Below, piece by piece: positions 45,943 through 54,622 of a DNA stretch of 64,000 nt. The notes under the pieces are model-generated. The model ran no database searches, had not been told where the DNA came from, and saw only the letters and a program-made list of their open reading frames with translations. The stretch lies in assembly GCA_963716115.1 (NCBI GenBank), contig CAVQSZ010000003.1, positions 52,765-116,764 of the forward strand, given 5' to 3'. The stretch is from AP-15 sp963716115 (GTDB lineage: Bacteria; Pseudomonadota; Alphaproteobacteria; ATCC43930; CGMCC-115725). Both the position numbers and the translations under genes were made by a program. The first letter of the stretch is position 1, and each line of letters starts with the position of its first letter.

Positions 45943-46482
45943 GTGAGGTCAGGGTGTCCCGCGCGGCGGGCGGGATTGGGTCTGCTGTTGCTGCTCGGCG
46001 CGGCCGCGCGCCCCGCCGCGGCGCAAGTCGTCTTCGGGTCGCCCGCCGATCCGCCGCGCATCGCGCTCGGCGGCGGCGCCTTCGATGTGATCCCCGACGG
46101 CAAGAAGGACGGCGCCGGGACCGCCGCATTGGCATGGGGCGAATATCGGTTCGGCGACGCGTTATGGGTGCTGTCGCCGTTTGTCGGCCTGTCGGGGACC
46201 AGCAAGGGCGCCTTCTTCGGCTATGTCGGCTTTGGCGTCGACATCAACTTCGGCAGCGGCTGGGTGCTGACCCCGAATGTCGCCGGCGGTTATTTCAACC
46301 GCGGCGGCGGCGTCGATCTGGGGTCCTGGTGGGAGTTCCGCAGCGGCGCCGAGCTTGATTACCGCCTGCCGGACCAGCGGCGCCTGGGCGTCGCCTTCTA
46401 CCACATGTCGAACGCCGGCCTCGGCAAGAAGAACCCGGGGGAAGAATCAGCCACGCTGGTGTTCACGGTTCCGCTTCGATAA
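45943..46482 (+). CDS. Acyloxyacyl hydrolase / lipid A 3-O-deacylase (PagL-like)
   Basis: 179 aa. Signal peptide to about residue 27 (GLLLLLGAAARPAAAQ), then an 8-strand outer-membrane barrel with alternating aromatic residues (AALAWGEYRFGD, FFGYVGFGVDINFG, WVLTPNVAGGYF). The catalytic His-Ser pair with downstream Glu is in AFYHMSNAGLGKKNPGEES near residues 152-170, exactly the PagL pattern. The enzyme removes the 3-O acyl chain of lipid A, dampening its immune activity and altering membrane packing. The start is a GTG at 45943; no ATG lies close by. Confidence 0.82.
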   Translation: MRSGCPARRAGLGLLLLLGAAARPAAAQVVFGSPADPPRIALGGGAFDVIPDGKKDGAGTAALAWGEYRFGDALWVLSPFVGLSGTSKGAFFGYVGFGVDINFGSGWVLTPNVAGGYFNRGGGVDLGSWWEFRSGAELDYRLPDQRRLGVAFYHMSNAGLGKKNPGEESATLVFTVPLR

Positions 46483-46543
46483 TCCGCCAGTGGCGGCGCG
46501 GTGGCGAGAGCAGTTTCCGATCGAGTTGACCGTATTTCAAGAG

Positions 46544-46674
46544 ATTGTCATTGCGAGGAGCGCATTGCGCGATGAAGCAATCTCGACGGGACGAGTGATG
46601 TCGGCCCGAGATTGCTTCGCGGAGCCTGTCCTCGGGCGGCGCAGCGCGCCGACCCGTGGGCTCGCAATGACAAT
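46544..46674. repeat. 131-bp nested inverted repeat (MITE/REP-like)
   Basis: Outer arms ATTGTCATTGCGAG (46544-46557) and CTCGCAATGACAAT (46661-46674) are perfect 14-bp complements; inner arms GAAGCAATCTCG (46574-46585) and CGAGATTGCTTC (46607-46618) are also perfect. This is the widespread element whose translation gives RDCF-APRNDN peptides. Lower GC than the surroundings. Confidence 0.8.
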
Positions 46675-46708
46675 CATGCAACGCGCTTCGATTTGAACGA
46701 AATTTGCC

Positions 46709-48022
46709 CTACGCGGCGTAAATCTTCACCAGCTCGGCATGCGCCGACTTGACCGAATCCGCGGGCGCCATGCCCTGGACCGCCTTTGTGTACATGTCGA
46801 CGATGATGAACTTGGAGATGACCTCGGCGGCGGCCCGGCCGGCCGGGCCGGCATAGCCGGCAAAGCGGCCGCTGAGCGCGGCGGTGCGGAACGGCGCCAT
46901 GACCGGGTCCACCTTCCACAGCGGGTCGTCCTGCCACACCTTGGTGGCGCCGACCGAAAATCCCTGCTGCGAGGCGAACCACTGCTCGTAGATGTCCTTC
47001 GACTGGAACCAGCGCAGGAAGTCCTTCGCCGCCTTCTGGTTCTTGACGTAGGCCGGGACGATGTTCGAGAACGGCACGTGATAGCTCGCCTGGCCGGCGG
47101 CGCCCTTGGGCAGCGGGGCGTGGAAGATGTCGTCCTTCAAGGGCTTGCCGGTCTCGCTGAGGTAGCTGTCGGCCTTGGCCTTGGCCAAGAGATAGATCGA
47201 GGCGCCGTTGCTGGTCGAGCTGATCGTGTTGGAGAGGAGCGCGCGGTTGTTGCCGGCGTCGTCCCAGGACAGCCCACCCTCGTCGAAGCACTCCTTCCAG
47301 AGCGAAACCGCGAACTTGACCGACTCGATGGTTTCCTTGCTGTCGAGCGCCACGGTCTTGCCGTCGGCCTCGACCTCCTTGCCGCCCCACGACCACAGAT
47401 AGGGATACCAGAAGGCGGGGCCGTCGCCGAAGGCGTGAGCCAAAGTCTGGCCGTAGGGCCGCTGCTTGGCCTTGAGCACCTTGCCGACGGCGCGGTACTC
47501 GTCCCAGGTCGCCGGGAACTTCTCCGGCCCGTAGCCGACATCGTTGAACCACGACCTGCGGTTGGCGAGCAGCACGCCGAGGATCGTCTGCGGCACCGCG
47601 AGCCATTTCCGTCCGTCGTTGGCGACGGCGCGCGCGGTATCGTAGTAGCCGCCCTGCGCGTTGCCGATCTCCTCGGCGACATCGCTGACATCGACAATGC
47701 TGCCGGCGTAGAGCTGGGGCCAGTTGTTGACCGCCATCAGGATGTCGGGGCCGGTCGCCGACTGGATCGCCGAGGTGATGCGCGCCTGCACCGCGTCGCC
47801 GTTGATCGTCTCGACCTCGAGCTTGATGCCCAGGTCCTTCCGGCACTGCTCGGCGATCTTGCCGCGCAGCAGCTGGTCGGAGACCGGCACGAAATCGACG
47901 AATTTCAGCCAGTGCAGGGTCGTGCCCTGGGCAAAGGCGGGGGCCCGGCCCGAGGCCAGGATCGCGGCGAGGCCACCGGCGCCCGATAGCTGCAAAAGCC
48001 GACGCCGGTCGATGCGCGCCAT
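46709..48022 (-). CDS. Carbohydrate ABC transporter substrate-binding protein (copy 1)
   Basis: 437 aa. Tat-like leader DRRRLLQLSGAGGLAAILASG with cleavage near AFA-QG. Extracellular-binding-protein family 1 features: GPDILMAVNNWPQLYAG, WLAVPQTILGVLLANRRSWF and QSKDIYEQWFASQQGFSVG. It binds a sugar or polyol in the periplasm. It is the last gene of the operon 52693 to 46709, 13 nt after the ATPase, and is a clear paralogue of the operon's first gene (52693-51368), sharing the leader and C-terminus almost word for word. Confidence 0.88.
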   Translation of the reverse strand: MARIDRRRLLQLSGAGGLAAILASGRAPAFAQGTTLHWLKFVDFVPVSDQLLRGKIAEQCRKDLGIKLEVETINGDAVQARITSAIQSATGPDILMAVNNWPQLYAGSIVDVSDVAEEIGNAQGGYYDTARAVANDGRKWLAVPQTILGVLLANRRSWFNDVGYGPEKFPATWDEYRAVGKVLKAKQRPYGQTLAHAFGDGPAFWYPYLWSWGGKEVEADGKTVALDSKETIESVKFAVSLWKECFDEGGLSWDDAGNNRALLSNTISSTSNGASIYLLAKAKADSYLSETGKPLKDDIFHAPLPKGAAGQASYHVPFSNIVPAYVKNQKAAKDFLRWFQSKDIYEQWFASQQGFSVGATKVWQDDPLWKVDPVMAPFRTAALSGRFAGYAGPAGRAAAEVISKFIIVDMYTKAVQGMAPADSVKSAHAELVKIYAA

Positions 48023-48035
48023 GTTCTTCTCCCCT

Positions 48036-49127
48036 TCAGATGGCCATTTCGGAGGCGTTGTCGAAGAAATGCAGCCGGTCCGGGTTCAGCGCCAGGCGCA
48101 GACGGTCGCGGACCTTGACGCGCACGTTCGGCTCGATGGACGCGACCATCATCGCCGGGCCGACCGCGAAATCGAGCAGGATCTCGGAGCCGAGCTGCTC
48201 GATGACCTCGACCACGGCGTCGAAGCCGAGGTCGGCAGGGTCGGCGTCGGTGGCGATGTGCAAATCCTCGGGGCGGATGCCGAGGGCGGCTTCGCCACCG
48301 ATATGACGGCCGAGCCGGCCGGCGAGCTCGCCCGGCACCCTGATCCGGATGCCTTCATTCTCGGCCCACACCGCGCCGTCGCTCTGGCTGATCCTGACCG
48401 GGGCGAGATTCATCGCCGGCGAGCCGATAAAGCCGGCGACAAACAAATTGGCCGGCTCGTTGTAAAGCTCGAGCGGCTCGCCGACCTGCTGCACGAGCCC
48501 GTCCTTCATGACGACGACGCGGTCGCCGAGCGTCATCGCCTCGACCTGGTCGTGGGTCACGTAGACCGCGGTCGTGCCGAGCCGCTCGTGCAGCTTCTTC
48601 AGCTCGACCCGCATCTGCACGCGCAATTTGGCGTCGAGGTTGGACAACGGCTCGTCGAACAGGAACACCTGCGGATGGCGCACGATGGCGCGGCCGAGCG
48701 CGACGCGCTGGCGCTGGCCCCCCGACAATTGCCGCGGCTTGCGCTTCAGCAGCTCGTTGATGCCGAGGATCTCGGCCGCGTCCTGCACCCGCCGGGCGAT
48801 GTCGGCGCGGTCGAACTTCCGCATTTTGAGGCCAAAGGCCATGTTGTCGTAGACGCTCATATGCGGGTAGAGCGCGTAGTTCTGAAACACCATCGCGATG
48901 TCGCGGTCCATCGGCGGCAATTCGTTGATCACCTTGTCATCGATCAGGATGCGCCCCGAGGTGATCGATTCGAGCCCCGCCACCATGCGCAATGTCGTCG
49001 TCTTGCCGCAGCCCGAAGGGCCGACGAGGACGACGAACTCCTGGTCGCGGATCGACAGGTTCACGTCCTTGACGGCGTGAACCTCGTCGAACTTCTTGTT
49101 CAAATTCTGGATTGCGACTTGCGCCAT
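48036..49127 (-). CDS. Carbohydrate ABC transporter ATPase (UgpC/MalK family)
   Basis: 363 aa. Walker A GPSGCGKTT at residues 36-44, Q-loop MVFQNYALYPHMSV, signature RQLSGGQRQRVALGRA, Walker B VFLFDEPLSNLDAKLR and H-loop YVTHDQVEAMTLGDR, followed by a TOBE-type C-terminal domain (GFIGSPAMNL, LGIRPEDL). It energises the two permeases just upstream. ATG at 49127 (MAQVAIQNLNK) fits the family better than an upstream ATG. A 105-bp palindromic element separates it from the permease genes. Confidence 0.92.
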   Translation of the reverse strand: MAQVAIQNLNKKFDEVHAVKDVNLSIRDQEFVVLVGPSGCGKTTTLRMVAGLESITSGRILIDDKVINELPPMDRDIAMVFQNYALYPHMSVYDNMAFGLKMRKFDRADIARRVQDAAEILGINELLKRKPRQLSGGQRQRVALGRAIVRHPQVFLFDEPLSNLDAKLRVQMRVELKKLHERLGTTAVYVTHDQVEAMTLGDRVVVMKDGLVQQVGEPLELYNEPANLFVAGFIGSPAMNLAPVRISQSDGAVWAENEGIRIRVPGELAGRLGRHIGGEAALGIRPEDLHIATDADPADLGFDAVVEVIEQLGSEILLDFAVGPAMMVASIEPNVRVKVRDRLRLALNPDRLHFFDNASEMAI

Positions 49128-49209
49128 TGCCTTCTCATTTGTCCGATGCCCGCCGGCCTTCGTCATCCCGGCGCGGGAGCGTGTGCAGAAAGTTCACTGA
49201 CGCGAGGAA

Positions 49210-49314
49210 GTCATTCCGGGATGCCCCGCAGAGCCTGCCCCGGCTTGAACAGGGGGGCAGGCCCGGAACTCATAGGTTCCGGGATCGCGGGCTGTGCCCG
49301 CGCCCCGGAATGAC
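49210..49314. repeat. Dispersed palindromic repeat inside the ABC operon
   Basis: Perfect 11-bp arms GTCATTCCGGG (49210-49220) and CCCGGAATGAC (49304-49314) enclose AGAGCCTGCCCC...GAACAGGGGG, shared with the element at 25864-25959. The 295-bp gap between permease and ATPase genes holds only this. Confidence 0.7.
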
Positions 49315-49422
49315 GGCACTTTGTATTTCTTCACGAACTCACAGACCGAGATCCGCATCTGCCCCCGGACATCGGGCTCCGCCGGCGCGGCTTCGGTGCG
49401 GCGGTAGGGATCTTCATCGGCG

Positions 49423-50301
49423 CTAGCCCTTGACCGAGCCGGTGACGCTGGCGACGTAGTGCTCGACAAAGAACGAATAGACGAACGCCACCGGGATCGA
49501 GCCCAGAAGCGCCCCGGCCATCAGCTCGCCCCAATAGAACACGTCGCCGCGGATCAATTCGGAAGTGACCCCGACCGGCACCGTCTTCTGCTCGGGCGAG
49601 GAGAGAAAGACGAGCGCGTAGATGAACTCGTTCCACGACAAGGTGAAGGCGAAGATGCCGGCCGACAGGATGCCGGGCACCGCGATCGGGAAGATGATGT
49701 AGAGCATCGCCTTCCAGCGCGTAGCGCCATCGATGCGGGCGCACTCCTCGAGCTCCTTCGGGATCGCCTTGAAATACCCCATTAGGAGCCAGGTGCAGAA
49801 CGGGATCAGAAAGGTCGGGTAGGTCAGGATCAAGGCCCAGGGCGTGTCGCCGAGGTGGAAGTTGCGGATGATGTCGGCCAATGGAATGAACAACAGCGTC
49901 TGCGGCACCAGATAGGTGATGAAGATCGCGGTGCCGAGCGTGCCGGCGAACGGGAATTTGAGCCGCGACAGCGCATAGCCGGCCAGGAGGCCGCAGAACA
50001 GCGAGATCACCGTCGCCGAGATCGAGATGATCATCGTGTTCAGCATCCAGGTGGTGAACAGCGTCTCGGTCAACAGGTCCTTGATGTGGACGAGGGTCGG
50101 ATTGTTGGTCCAGAACGGCTGGTAGTTGGGCGCGTTCCACGGGCGATAGAGCTCGCTGTCCGGCCGGATCGAGGTGATCACCATCCAGTAGAACGGGAAC
50201 AGCAGCAGCACGATGAAGCTGGTCAGAGGCACGTAGAAGAAGACCCAGCGCCGCCAGATCGCGCCTTCAATCATGGCCGCACCGACCGCGAGGCCCGTCA
50301 T
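49423..50301 (-). CDS. Carbohydrate ABC transporter permease (MalG family)
   Basis: 292 aa, six predicted membrane helices. EAA loop ECARIDGATRWKAMLYIIFP contacts the ATPase; MalG-type features include PFYWMVITSIRPDSELYRP near the N-terminus and the FTLSWNEFIYAL segment. It forms the pore with the MalF-type subunit encoded upstream. ATG at 50301 is the longest; one at 50274 (MIEGAIWRRW) would also place helix 1 correctly. Confidence 0.9.
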   Translation of the reverse strand: MTGLAVGAAMIEGAIWRRWVFFYVPLTSFIVLLLFPFYWMVITSIRPDSELYRPWNAPNYQPFWTNNPTLVHIKDLLTETLFTTWMLNTMIISISATVISLFCGLLAGYALSRLKFPFAGTLGTAIFITYLVPQTLLFIPLADIIRNFHLGDTPWALILTYPTFLIPFCTWLLMGYFKAIPKELEECARIDGATRWKAMLYIIFPIAVPGILSAGIFAFTLSWNEFIYALVFLSSPEQKTVPVGVTSELIRGDVFYWGELMAGALLGSIPVAFVYSFFVEHYVASVTGSVKG

Positions 50302-50348
50302 CGCCGGGCGCGACCCGGCAATCCGCGCGCCGCCCTTGCGCGGCGAAG

Positions 50349-50369
50349 ATGCCCGGATCAGGTCCGGGC
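50349..50369. repeat. Short palindromic repeat between permease genes
   Basis: GCCCGGA-TCAGG-TCCGGGC (50351-50369) followed by ATGACG, the end of a dispersed element in the 93-bp gap between the two permease genes. Confidence 0.45.
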
Positions 50370-50394
50370 ATGACGAGGAAGCGGAGGGTCATCG

Positions 50395-51336
50395 TCAGTG
50401 GACCTCGACCTTGCGGATGTAGAGGAGCTGGACGACGACGACGAGCAGCAGCACCGGGAAGACGGCGAGCGAGATCGTGGCGCCCTGGCTCAAGAGCCCG
50501 GTGCCGATGCCGATCTGGTAGGCGTAGGTGGCGAAGAGCTGGGTCGCGTTGGCCGGGCCGCCGCCGGTCAGCACATAGACGAGCTGGAAATCGGCGAAGG
50601 TCTGGATGACCGAGAACAACGTCACCACCAGGGTCACCGGCAAGAGCAGCGGCCAGGTCACGTGGCGGAAGCGCTGCCAGGCGCGGGCGCCGTCGATCGC
50701 CGCGGCCTCGTGCAATTCCGGGCTGATCGTCTGCAGGCCGGCCAGAAGCGTGATCGCGTAGAACGGCACGCCGCGCCAGACATTGACGATGATCACCGAG
50801 ATCAGCGCCAGGTGCGGGTCGCCGAGCCAGTTGATCCGGCTCTGGATCACTCCCATCCGGAACAGGAGCCAGTTGATCACGCTGAAGGTCGGGTCGAACA
50901 TCCACTTCCACGCCAGGGTCGACAGCACCGTCGGGATGATGAACGGCAGCAGGATGAAGGCGCGGGTGAACGCCTTGCCCTTGAAATGGCGGTTGAGCAG
51001 GATCGCCAGCCACAGGCCGAGCGCCAGCTTGAAGATCGTCGCCACCGCCGTGTAGACGCAGGTGTTCCACACCGCGACATGGAAGATGCTGTCCTGCCAG
51101 ATCGCCTTGAAATTATCGAGCCCGACAAAATGGCCCGGCACGCCCACCTTGGCGTCGGTCACCGACAGCATGACGCCCTTGACGAACGGGTAGGCGATAA
51201 ACAGGCCGAGCAGGACGATCGTCGGCAGCAGCAGGGTTATCGCCAGCCAGCGCTCGTCCTCGAGCAGCCGGGTCACGGGCCCGCGCTTCGGCGAGCCGGC
51301 ATAGGCTCGGGGGGCGGTGGCGGCGGTAAAGGTCAT
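50395..51336 (-). CDS. Carbohydrate ABC transporter permease (MalF family)
   Basis: 313 aa, six membrane helices. First helix LAITLLLPTIVLLGLFIAYP, then VGLDNFKAIW and the EAA loop HEAAAIDGARAWQRFRHVTW, and the GGGPANATQLFATYAYQIG segment conserved in sugar permeases. It begins 31 nt after the binding-protein gene and precedes the MalG-type gene, a standard binding protein-F-G-K order. Confidence 0.9.
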   Translation of the reverse strand: MTFTAATAPRAYAGSPKRGPVTRLLEDERWLAITLLLPTIVLLGLFIAYPFVKGVMLSVTDAKVGVPGHFVGLDNFKAIWQDSIFHVAVWNTCVYTAVATIFKLALGLWLAILLNRHFKGKAFTRAFILLPFIIPTVLSTLAWKWMFDPTFSVINWLLFRMGVIQSRINWLGDPHLALISVIIVNVWRGVPFYAITLLAGLQTISPELHEAAAIDGARAWQRFRHVTWPLLLPVTLVVTLFSVIQTFADFQLVYVLTGGGPANATQLFATYAYQIGIGTGLLSQGATISLAVFPVLLLVVVVQLLYIRKVEVH

Positions 51337-51367
51337 GGCGCGGTCTCCGGCGCGGGCGAACCCTGGG

Positions 51368-52693
51368 TCAGCTGTAGATCTTCACCAGCTCGCCATGCGC
51401 CCACTTGACCGAATCCTCGGGCGCCATGCCCTGGACCGCCTTGGCGTACATGTCGACGATGATGTACTTGGTCTGGGCCTCGGCCGAGGCCCGGCCCGGC
51501 GGCCCGGCATAGCCCATCAGCCGCCCGGTCGTCGGAATGCCGCGGAACGGCGTCAGCACCGGGTCCTTGGTCCACACCGGATCGTTCTCCCAAACCTTGG
51601 TCGCGCCCTCGGTGTAGCCCTGCTGCGAGGTGAACCACTGCCCGAAGACCGGCTTCGAGCTGGCCCAGCTCAAAAACTCCTTGGCCGCCTTCTGGTTTTT
51701 CGAATACCCCATCAGCATGTTGGTGAACGGCCCCGGCAGGTTGAACTGACCGCCCGCACCCTTGGGGAGCGGCGCGTGCAGGATGTCCTGCCACATCGGC
51801 GTCCCCTTCTCGGTCTGGTAGGTGTCGGGCTTCTTCTTGGCTTCGAGATAGATCGACGGGCCGTTGTTGGTGGCGCTGATGCTGCCCGACAAAAAGGCGC
51901 GGTTGTTGTTGGAATCGTCCCAGGCAAGGCCGCCCTCGTCGAACGCATCCTTCCAGAACGGCACCGCGTATTTGACCGAGTCGATTGTCGCCTGGCTGTT
52001 GAGCGCCACGGTCTTGCCGTCGGCCTCGACCTCCTTGCCGCCGAACGACCACAGGAACGGGTACCAGAACCCCGGCGCGTCGCCGAAGGTGTGGCCGAGC
52101 GTCTGCCCGATCGGATGGCCCTTGGCCTTCAATTTCTTGCCGGCTTCGTGGAGCGTGTCCCAAGTGTCGGGAAACTTGTCGTAGCCCACTTCCTGGAGCC
52201 ATGATTTGCGGTAGACGACGAGGCCGCCGCCGATCGCCCAGGGGACGCCGATCCATTTGCTGCCGACGGTGGCGACCTTTTTCGAGATGTCGTAGAAGCC
52301 GCCCTGGTCGGCTCCCAGCTTTTCGGCCACGTCGCTGACATCGGCGAGGCTTTCGACATAGAGCTGCGGCCAGTTGTTGAGCGCGAAAATGATGTCCGGC
52401 CCCGACCCCGACTGCACCGAGGAGGTGACGCGGGCCTGGATGTCGTTGGCGTTGACCATCTCGAAATTGAGCTTGAGGCCGAGCGCCTTCTCGCCTTCGG
52501 GGAGGATCTTGGCCTTGAGCAGCTGGTCGGAGGCGGGGACGAAATCGGACCAGCGCAGCCAGTGCACCGTGGTCCCCTGGGCGAAGGCCGGCGCCCGGCC
52601 GGAGGCGAGGATGCCGGCGAGGCCGCCGGTCCCGGCCGCGACCGCGCCGGCGCCGGACAGCTTGAGGAGCCTTCGCCGATCAATCCGAGCCAT
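51368..52693 (-). CDS. Carbohydrate ABC transporter substrate-binding protein (copy 2)
   Basis: 441 aa. Same Tat-like leader as copy 1 (DRRRLLKLSGAGAVAAGTGG, a 4-residue-longer h-region), cleavage near AFA-QG. Core features GPDIIFALNNWPQLYVE, WIGVPWAIGGGLVVYRKSW, FSWASSKPVFGQWFTSQQG-like SKPVFGQWFTSQQGYTEG and the shared end VQGMAPEDSVKWAHGELVK. As first gene of the operon it is probably the main receptor; the paralogue at the operon end may widen substrate range. ATG at 52693 follows GGAAGGGTC. Confidence 0.88.
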   Translation of the reverse strand: MARIDRRRLLKLSGAGAVAAGTGGLAGILASGRAPAFAQGTTVHWLRWSDFVPASDQLLKAKILPEGEKALGLKLNFEMVNANDIQARVTSSVQSGSGPDIIFALNNWPQLYVESLADVSDVAEKLGADQGGFYDISKKVATVGSKWIGVPWAIGGGLVVYRKSWLQEVGYDKFPDTWDTLHEAGKKLKAKGHPIGQTLGHTFGDAPGFWYPFLWSFGGKEVEADGKTVALNSQATIDSVKYAVPFWKDAFDEGGLAWDDSNNNRAFLSGSISATNNGPSIYLEAKKKPDTYQTEKGTPMWQDILHAPLPKGAGGQFNLPGPFTNMLMGYSKNQKAAKEFLSWASSKPVFGQWFTSQQGYTEGATKVWENDPVWTKDPVLTPFRGIPTTGRLMGYAGPPGRASAEAQTKYIIVDMYAKAVQGMAPEDSVKWAHGELVKIYS

Positions 52694-53009
52694 GACCCTT
52701 CCTCCCGAGCGCGCGGGCCCGCTGCCCCGCCGGGCGAAGGTTTAAGTCCAACCGTCCCCAGGCACAAGCCGGATCGGGAAGCCGGCTGCCGCGCGCCGTG
52801 GAACAGGGCGCACGGAGGATTGCGATGCGCAGCCTGATCGGCGGCGACGGGCAGGGGTCGAGCATGCCGCCAAGCCGACCGCCGACGGCTCCCGCCCCGG
52901 CCGCGCCCGGCGCGCGGCCTCGGCGGGTCGGGCGCGATGAGCCGATAGCAGCGCCCGATGACGAGAAGCGACGCCCGTCCTCGCTCCGGCGGGGGCGGGT
53001 CTTGCCGGC
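52694..53009. other. Intergenic region upstream of the carbohydrate ABC operon
   Basis: 316 bp, GC-rich. It must hold the ABC operon promoter (minus strand) and the 3' end of xthA, but I see no clear -35/-10, operator or hairpin. An 80-codon frame at 52798 has no protein-like features. Confidence 0.4.
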
Positions 53010-53780
53010 CTACGCCGCCAGCTCGCACCAGATCGGGGTGTGGTCGGAGGCGCGCTCCCGGGCGCGCGGCCGCTTGTCGATGTCGCAGGCCACAACCCGG
53101 TCGGCCGCGTCGGGCGACAGCAGCAGGTGGTCGATGCGCAGCCCCTCGTCGCGATGCCAGCGCCCGGCCTGGTAGTCCCAGAAGGTGTAGCGGTGCGGCT
53201 CGCGGTGAAACACCCGGTAGGCGTCGGTCAGCCCGAGGTTTACGAGCGCGCGAAAGCGCGAGCGCGACTCGAGGCGGCACAGCGCGTCGCCGCGGAACGC
53301 CACCGGGTCGTAGACGTCGTCGTCGGTCGGGCAGATGTTGTAGTCGCCGGCCAGCACGAACGGGATCTCGCGGCGCAGCAGCTCGCGGGTATGGCGGACC
53401 AGCCGCTCCATCCAGGCGAGCTTGTAGGCGAACTTGTCGGTCCCGACCGGGTTGCCGTTCGGCAGGTAGATCGAGGCCACCCGGACCGCGCCGAACGAGG
53501 CTTCGAGATAGCGCGCCTGGTCGTCGGCCGCGTCGCCCGGCAGCCCGCGGACGATCTCTTCCGCCGGCTCCTTCGACAGCAGCGCCACCCCGTTATAGGA
53601 GCGCTGGCCGATCGTCTCGGCCCGGTAGCCCAGCCCCTTGAGATCGAGCAGCGGAAAATCCGCGTCGAGGCATTTCGTCTCCTGCAGGCACAGCACGTCG
53701 GGCTGCGCGTCCTCGAGAAAGGCCAAGAGGTGCGGCAGCCGCGCCTTGACCGAGTTGACGTTCCAGCTCGCGATCTTCAC
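53010..53780 (-). CDS. xthA: Exodeoxyribonuclease III (AP endonuclease)
   Basis: 256 aa. Mg2+-dependent EEP-fold nuclease: SWNVNSVKARLPHL at the start, metal ligand in CLQETKCLD, the SYNGVALLSK and SIYLPNGNP segments, GDYNICPTDDDVYDP and the catalytic SDHTPIW end. It repairs abasic sites and 3' blocked ends. ATG at 53780 begins MKIASWNVNSV. It starts 21 nt after the erpA stop, an arrangement common in alphaproteobacteria, so the two are probably one operon. Confidence 0.94.
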   Translation of the reverse strand: MKIASWNVNSVKARLPHLLAFLEDAQPDVLCLQETKCLDADFPLLDLKGLGYRAETIGQRSYNGVALLSKEPAEEIVRGLPGDAADDQARYLEASFGAVRVASIYLPNGNPVGTDKFAYKLAWMERLVRHTRELLRREIPFVLAGDYNICPTDDDVYDPVAFRGDALCRLESRSRFRALVNLGLTDAYRVFHREPHRYTFWDYQAGRWHRDEGLRIDHLLLSPDAADRVVACDIDKRPRARERASDHTPIWCELAA

Positions 53781-53801
53781 GGCGGCCGAGGACGGCGGGG
53801 A

Positions 53802-54161
53802 TCAGCCGATCGAGAAGGAATTGCCGCAGCCGCAGGACGAGGCGGCGTTCGGGTTTTTGATCTGGAACGAGGCGCCCATCAAATCCTCGACGAAATCGAC
53901 CTCGGCCCCGGCGAGGAGGCCGAGCGACACATCGTCGACGACGACCGACACGCCGTCGCGCTCGAAGACGAAATCATCCTCGTTCTTCTGGTCGTCGAAG
54001 CTGATCCCGTATTGAAAGCCGGAGCAGCCGCCGCCCGAGACGGCGATCCGCAGGAACGCGTCCCCGGCCTCCTCCTGCACCTTCAGAACGGCGATGCGGC
54101 GCGCGGCGCTCTGGGTCAGCAGGATGCGGCGCTCCTCGGTCTCGTTCATGCTCTCGGTCAT
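53802..54161 (-). CDS. erpA: Iron-sulfur cluster insertion protein ErpA
   Basis: 119 aa. A-type carrier with the three cluster cysteines C46 in SGGGCSGFQYG and C110, C112 in SSCGCGNSFS, plus the DDVSLGLLAGAEVDFVED region. It passes Fe-S clusters to apo-enzymes. ATG at 54161 (MTESMNETEER) is preferred over a longer frame opening at 54239, as residues before it are not conserved; an ATG 4 codons later is also possible. Confidence 0.93.
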   Translation of the reverse strand: MTESMNETEERRILLTQSAARRIAVLKVQEEAGDAFLRIAVSGGGCSGFQYGISFDDQKNEDDFVFERDGVSVVVDDVSLGLLAGAEVDFVEDLMGASFQIKNPNAASSCGCGNSFSIG

Positions 54162-54302
54162 CTGCGCCACGCTCCGGGTGGGCCGGGCCGCGCCCGGCTG
54201 GTCTTGGGGATCCGATAGGGATATAGGCGCCCGCAGCATTGTGTCAAACCGCTCGGACGACGGAATTCTTTACAACCACGTTCCATGGCGGCGGCGGCAA
54301 AC

Positions 54303-54321
54303 GATCGAGACTCTCTCGATC
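54303..54321. promoter_or_regulatory. Inverted repeat GATCGAGA-CTC-TCTCGATC
   Basis: Perfect 8-bp arms around 3 bp, in the 461-bp gap between erpA and the third PEP-CTERM gene, about 175 bp upstream of the sigma-54 promoter. Possible operator or enhancer site for either divergent gene. Confidence 0.35.
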
Positions 54322-54427
54322 CACGATATGGCCGAAAGGGCTCGCGCGTTATAGTTAACGTCACTTTGACGATGCGCTCTCTTGGGCGAGCATGAGTTGC
54401 GGTTTCTTCGATCGCCTTCGTCCAGCG

Positions 54428-54446
54428 GCGTCGGATTTTTTTACAG
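54428..54446 (+). promoter_or_regulatory. Motif shared with the first sigma-54 PEP-CTERM gene
   Basis: GCGTCGGATTTTTTTACAG, the counterpart of 13857-13875, here 50 bp before the -24 element. Candidate binding site for a shared activator. Confidence 0.35.
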
Positions 54447-54496
54447 CTTTGGAAGATCAACGCGCAGATCGACATCAATATCAGCATGTTGTGATT

Positions 54497-54512
54497 TGGC
54501 ATGGCATTTGCT
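54497..54512 (+). promoter_or_regulatory. Sigma-54 (RpoN) promoter of the third PEP-CTERM gene
   Basis: TGGCATG-GCAT-TTGCT is a perfect match to TGGCAYR-N4-TTGCW. Transcription should start near 54523, giving a leader of about 100 nt before the ATG at 54623. Confidence 0.75.
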
Positions 54513-54622
54513 TACAGACACCTTAAGACGAGATTGGGTATGGAAATCTGATTCTGCGCGAACGGGTCGGGATTCGGAGACCTTCCCGACGAGCTCGGCA
54601 GCCATTCGAAGGAGGATGCTCG

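Noticed and set aside
46544..46674. Insertion sequence
   Set aside because: Only 131 bp with no transposase; it is a non-autonomous palindromic repeat.
52798..53009. Small gene in the gap upstream of the carbohydrate ABC operon
   Set aside because: Pro/Ala/Arg-rich frame running into the antisense of xthA, with no ribosome site or recognisable domain.
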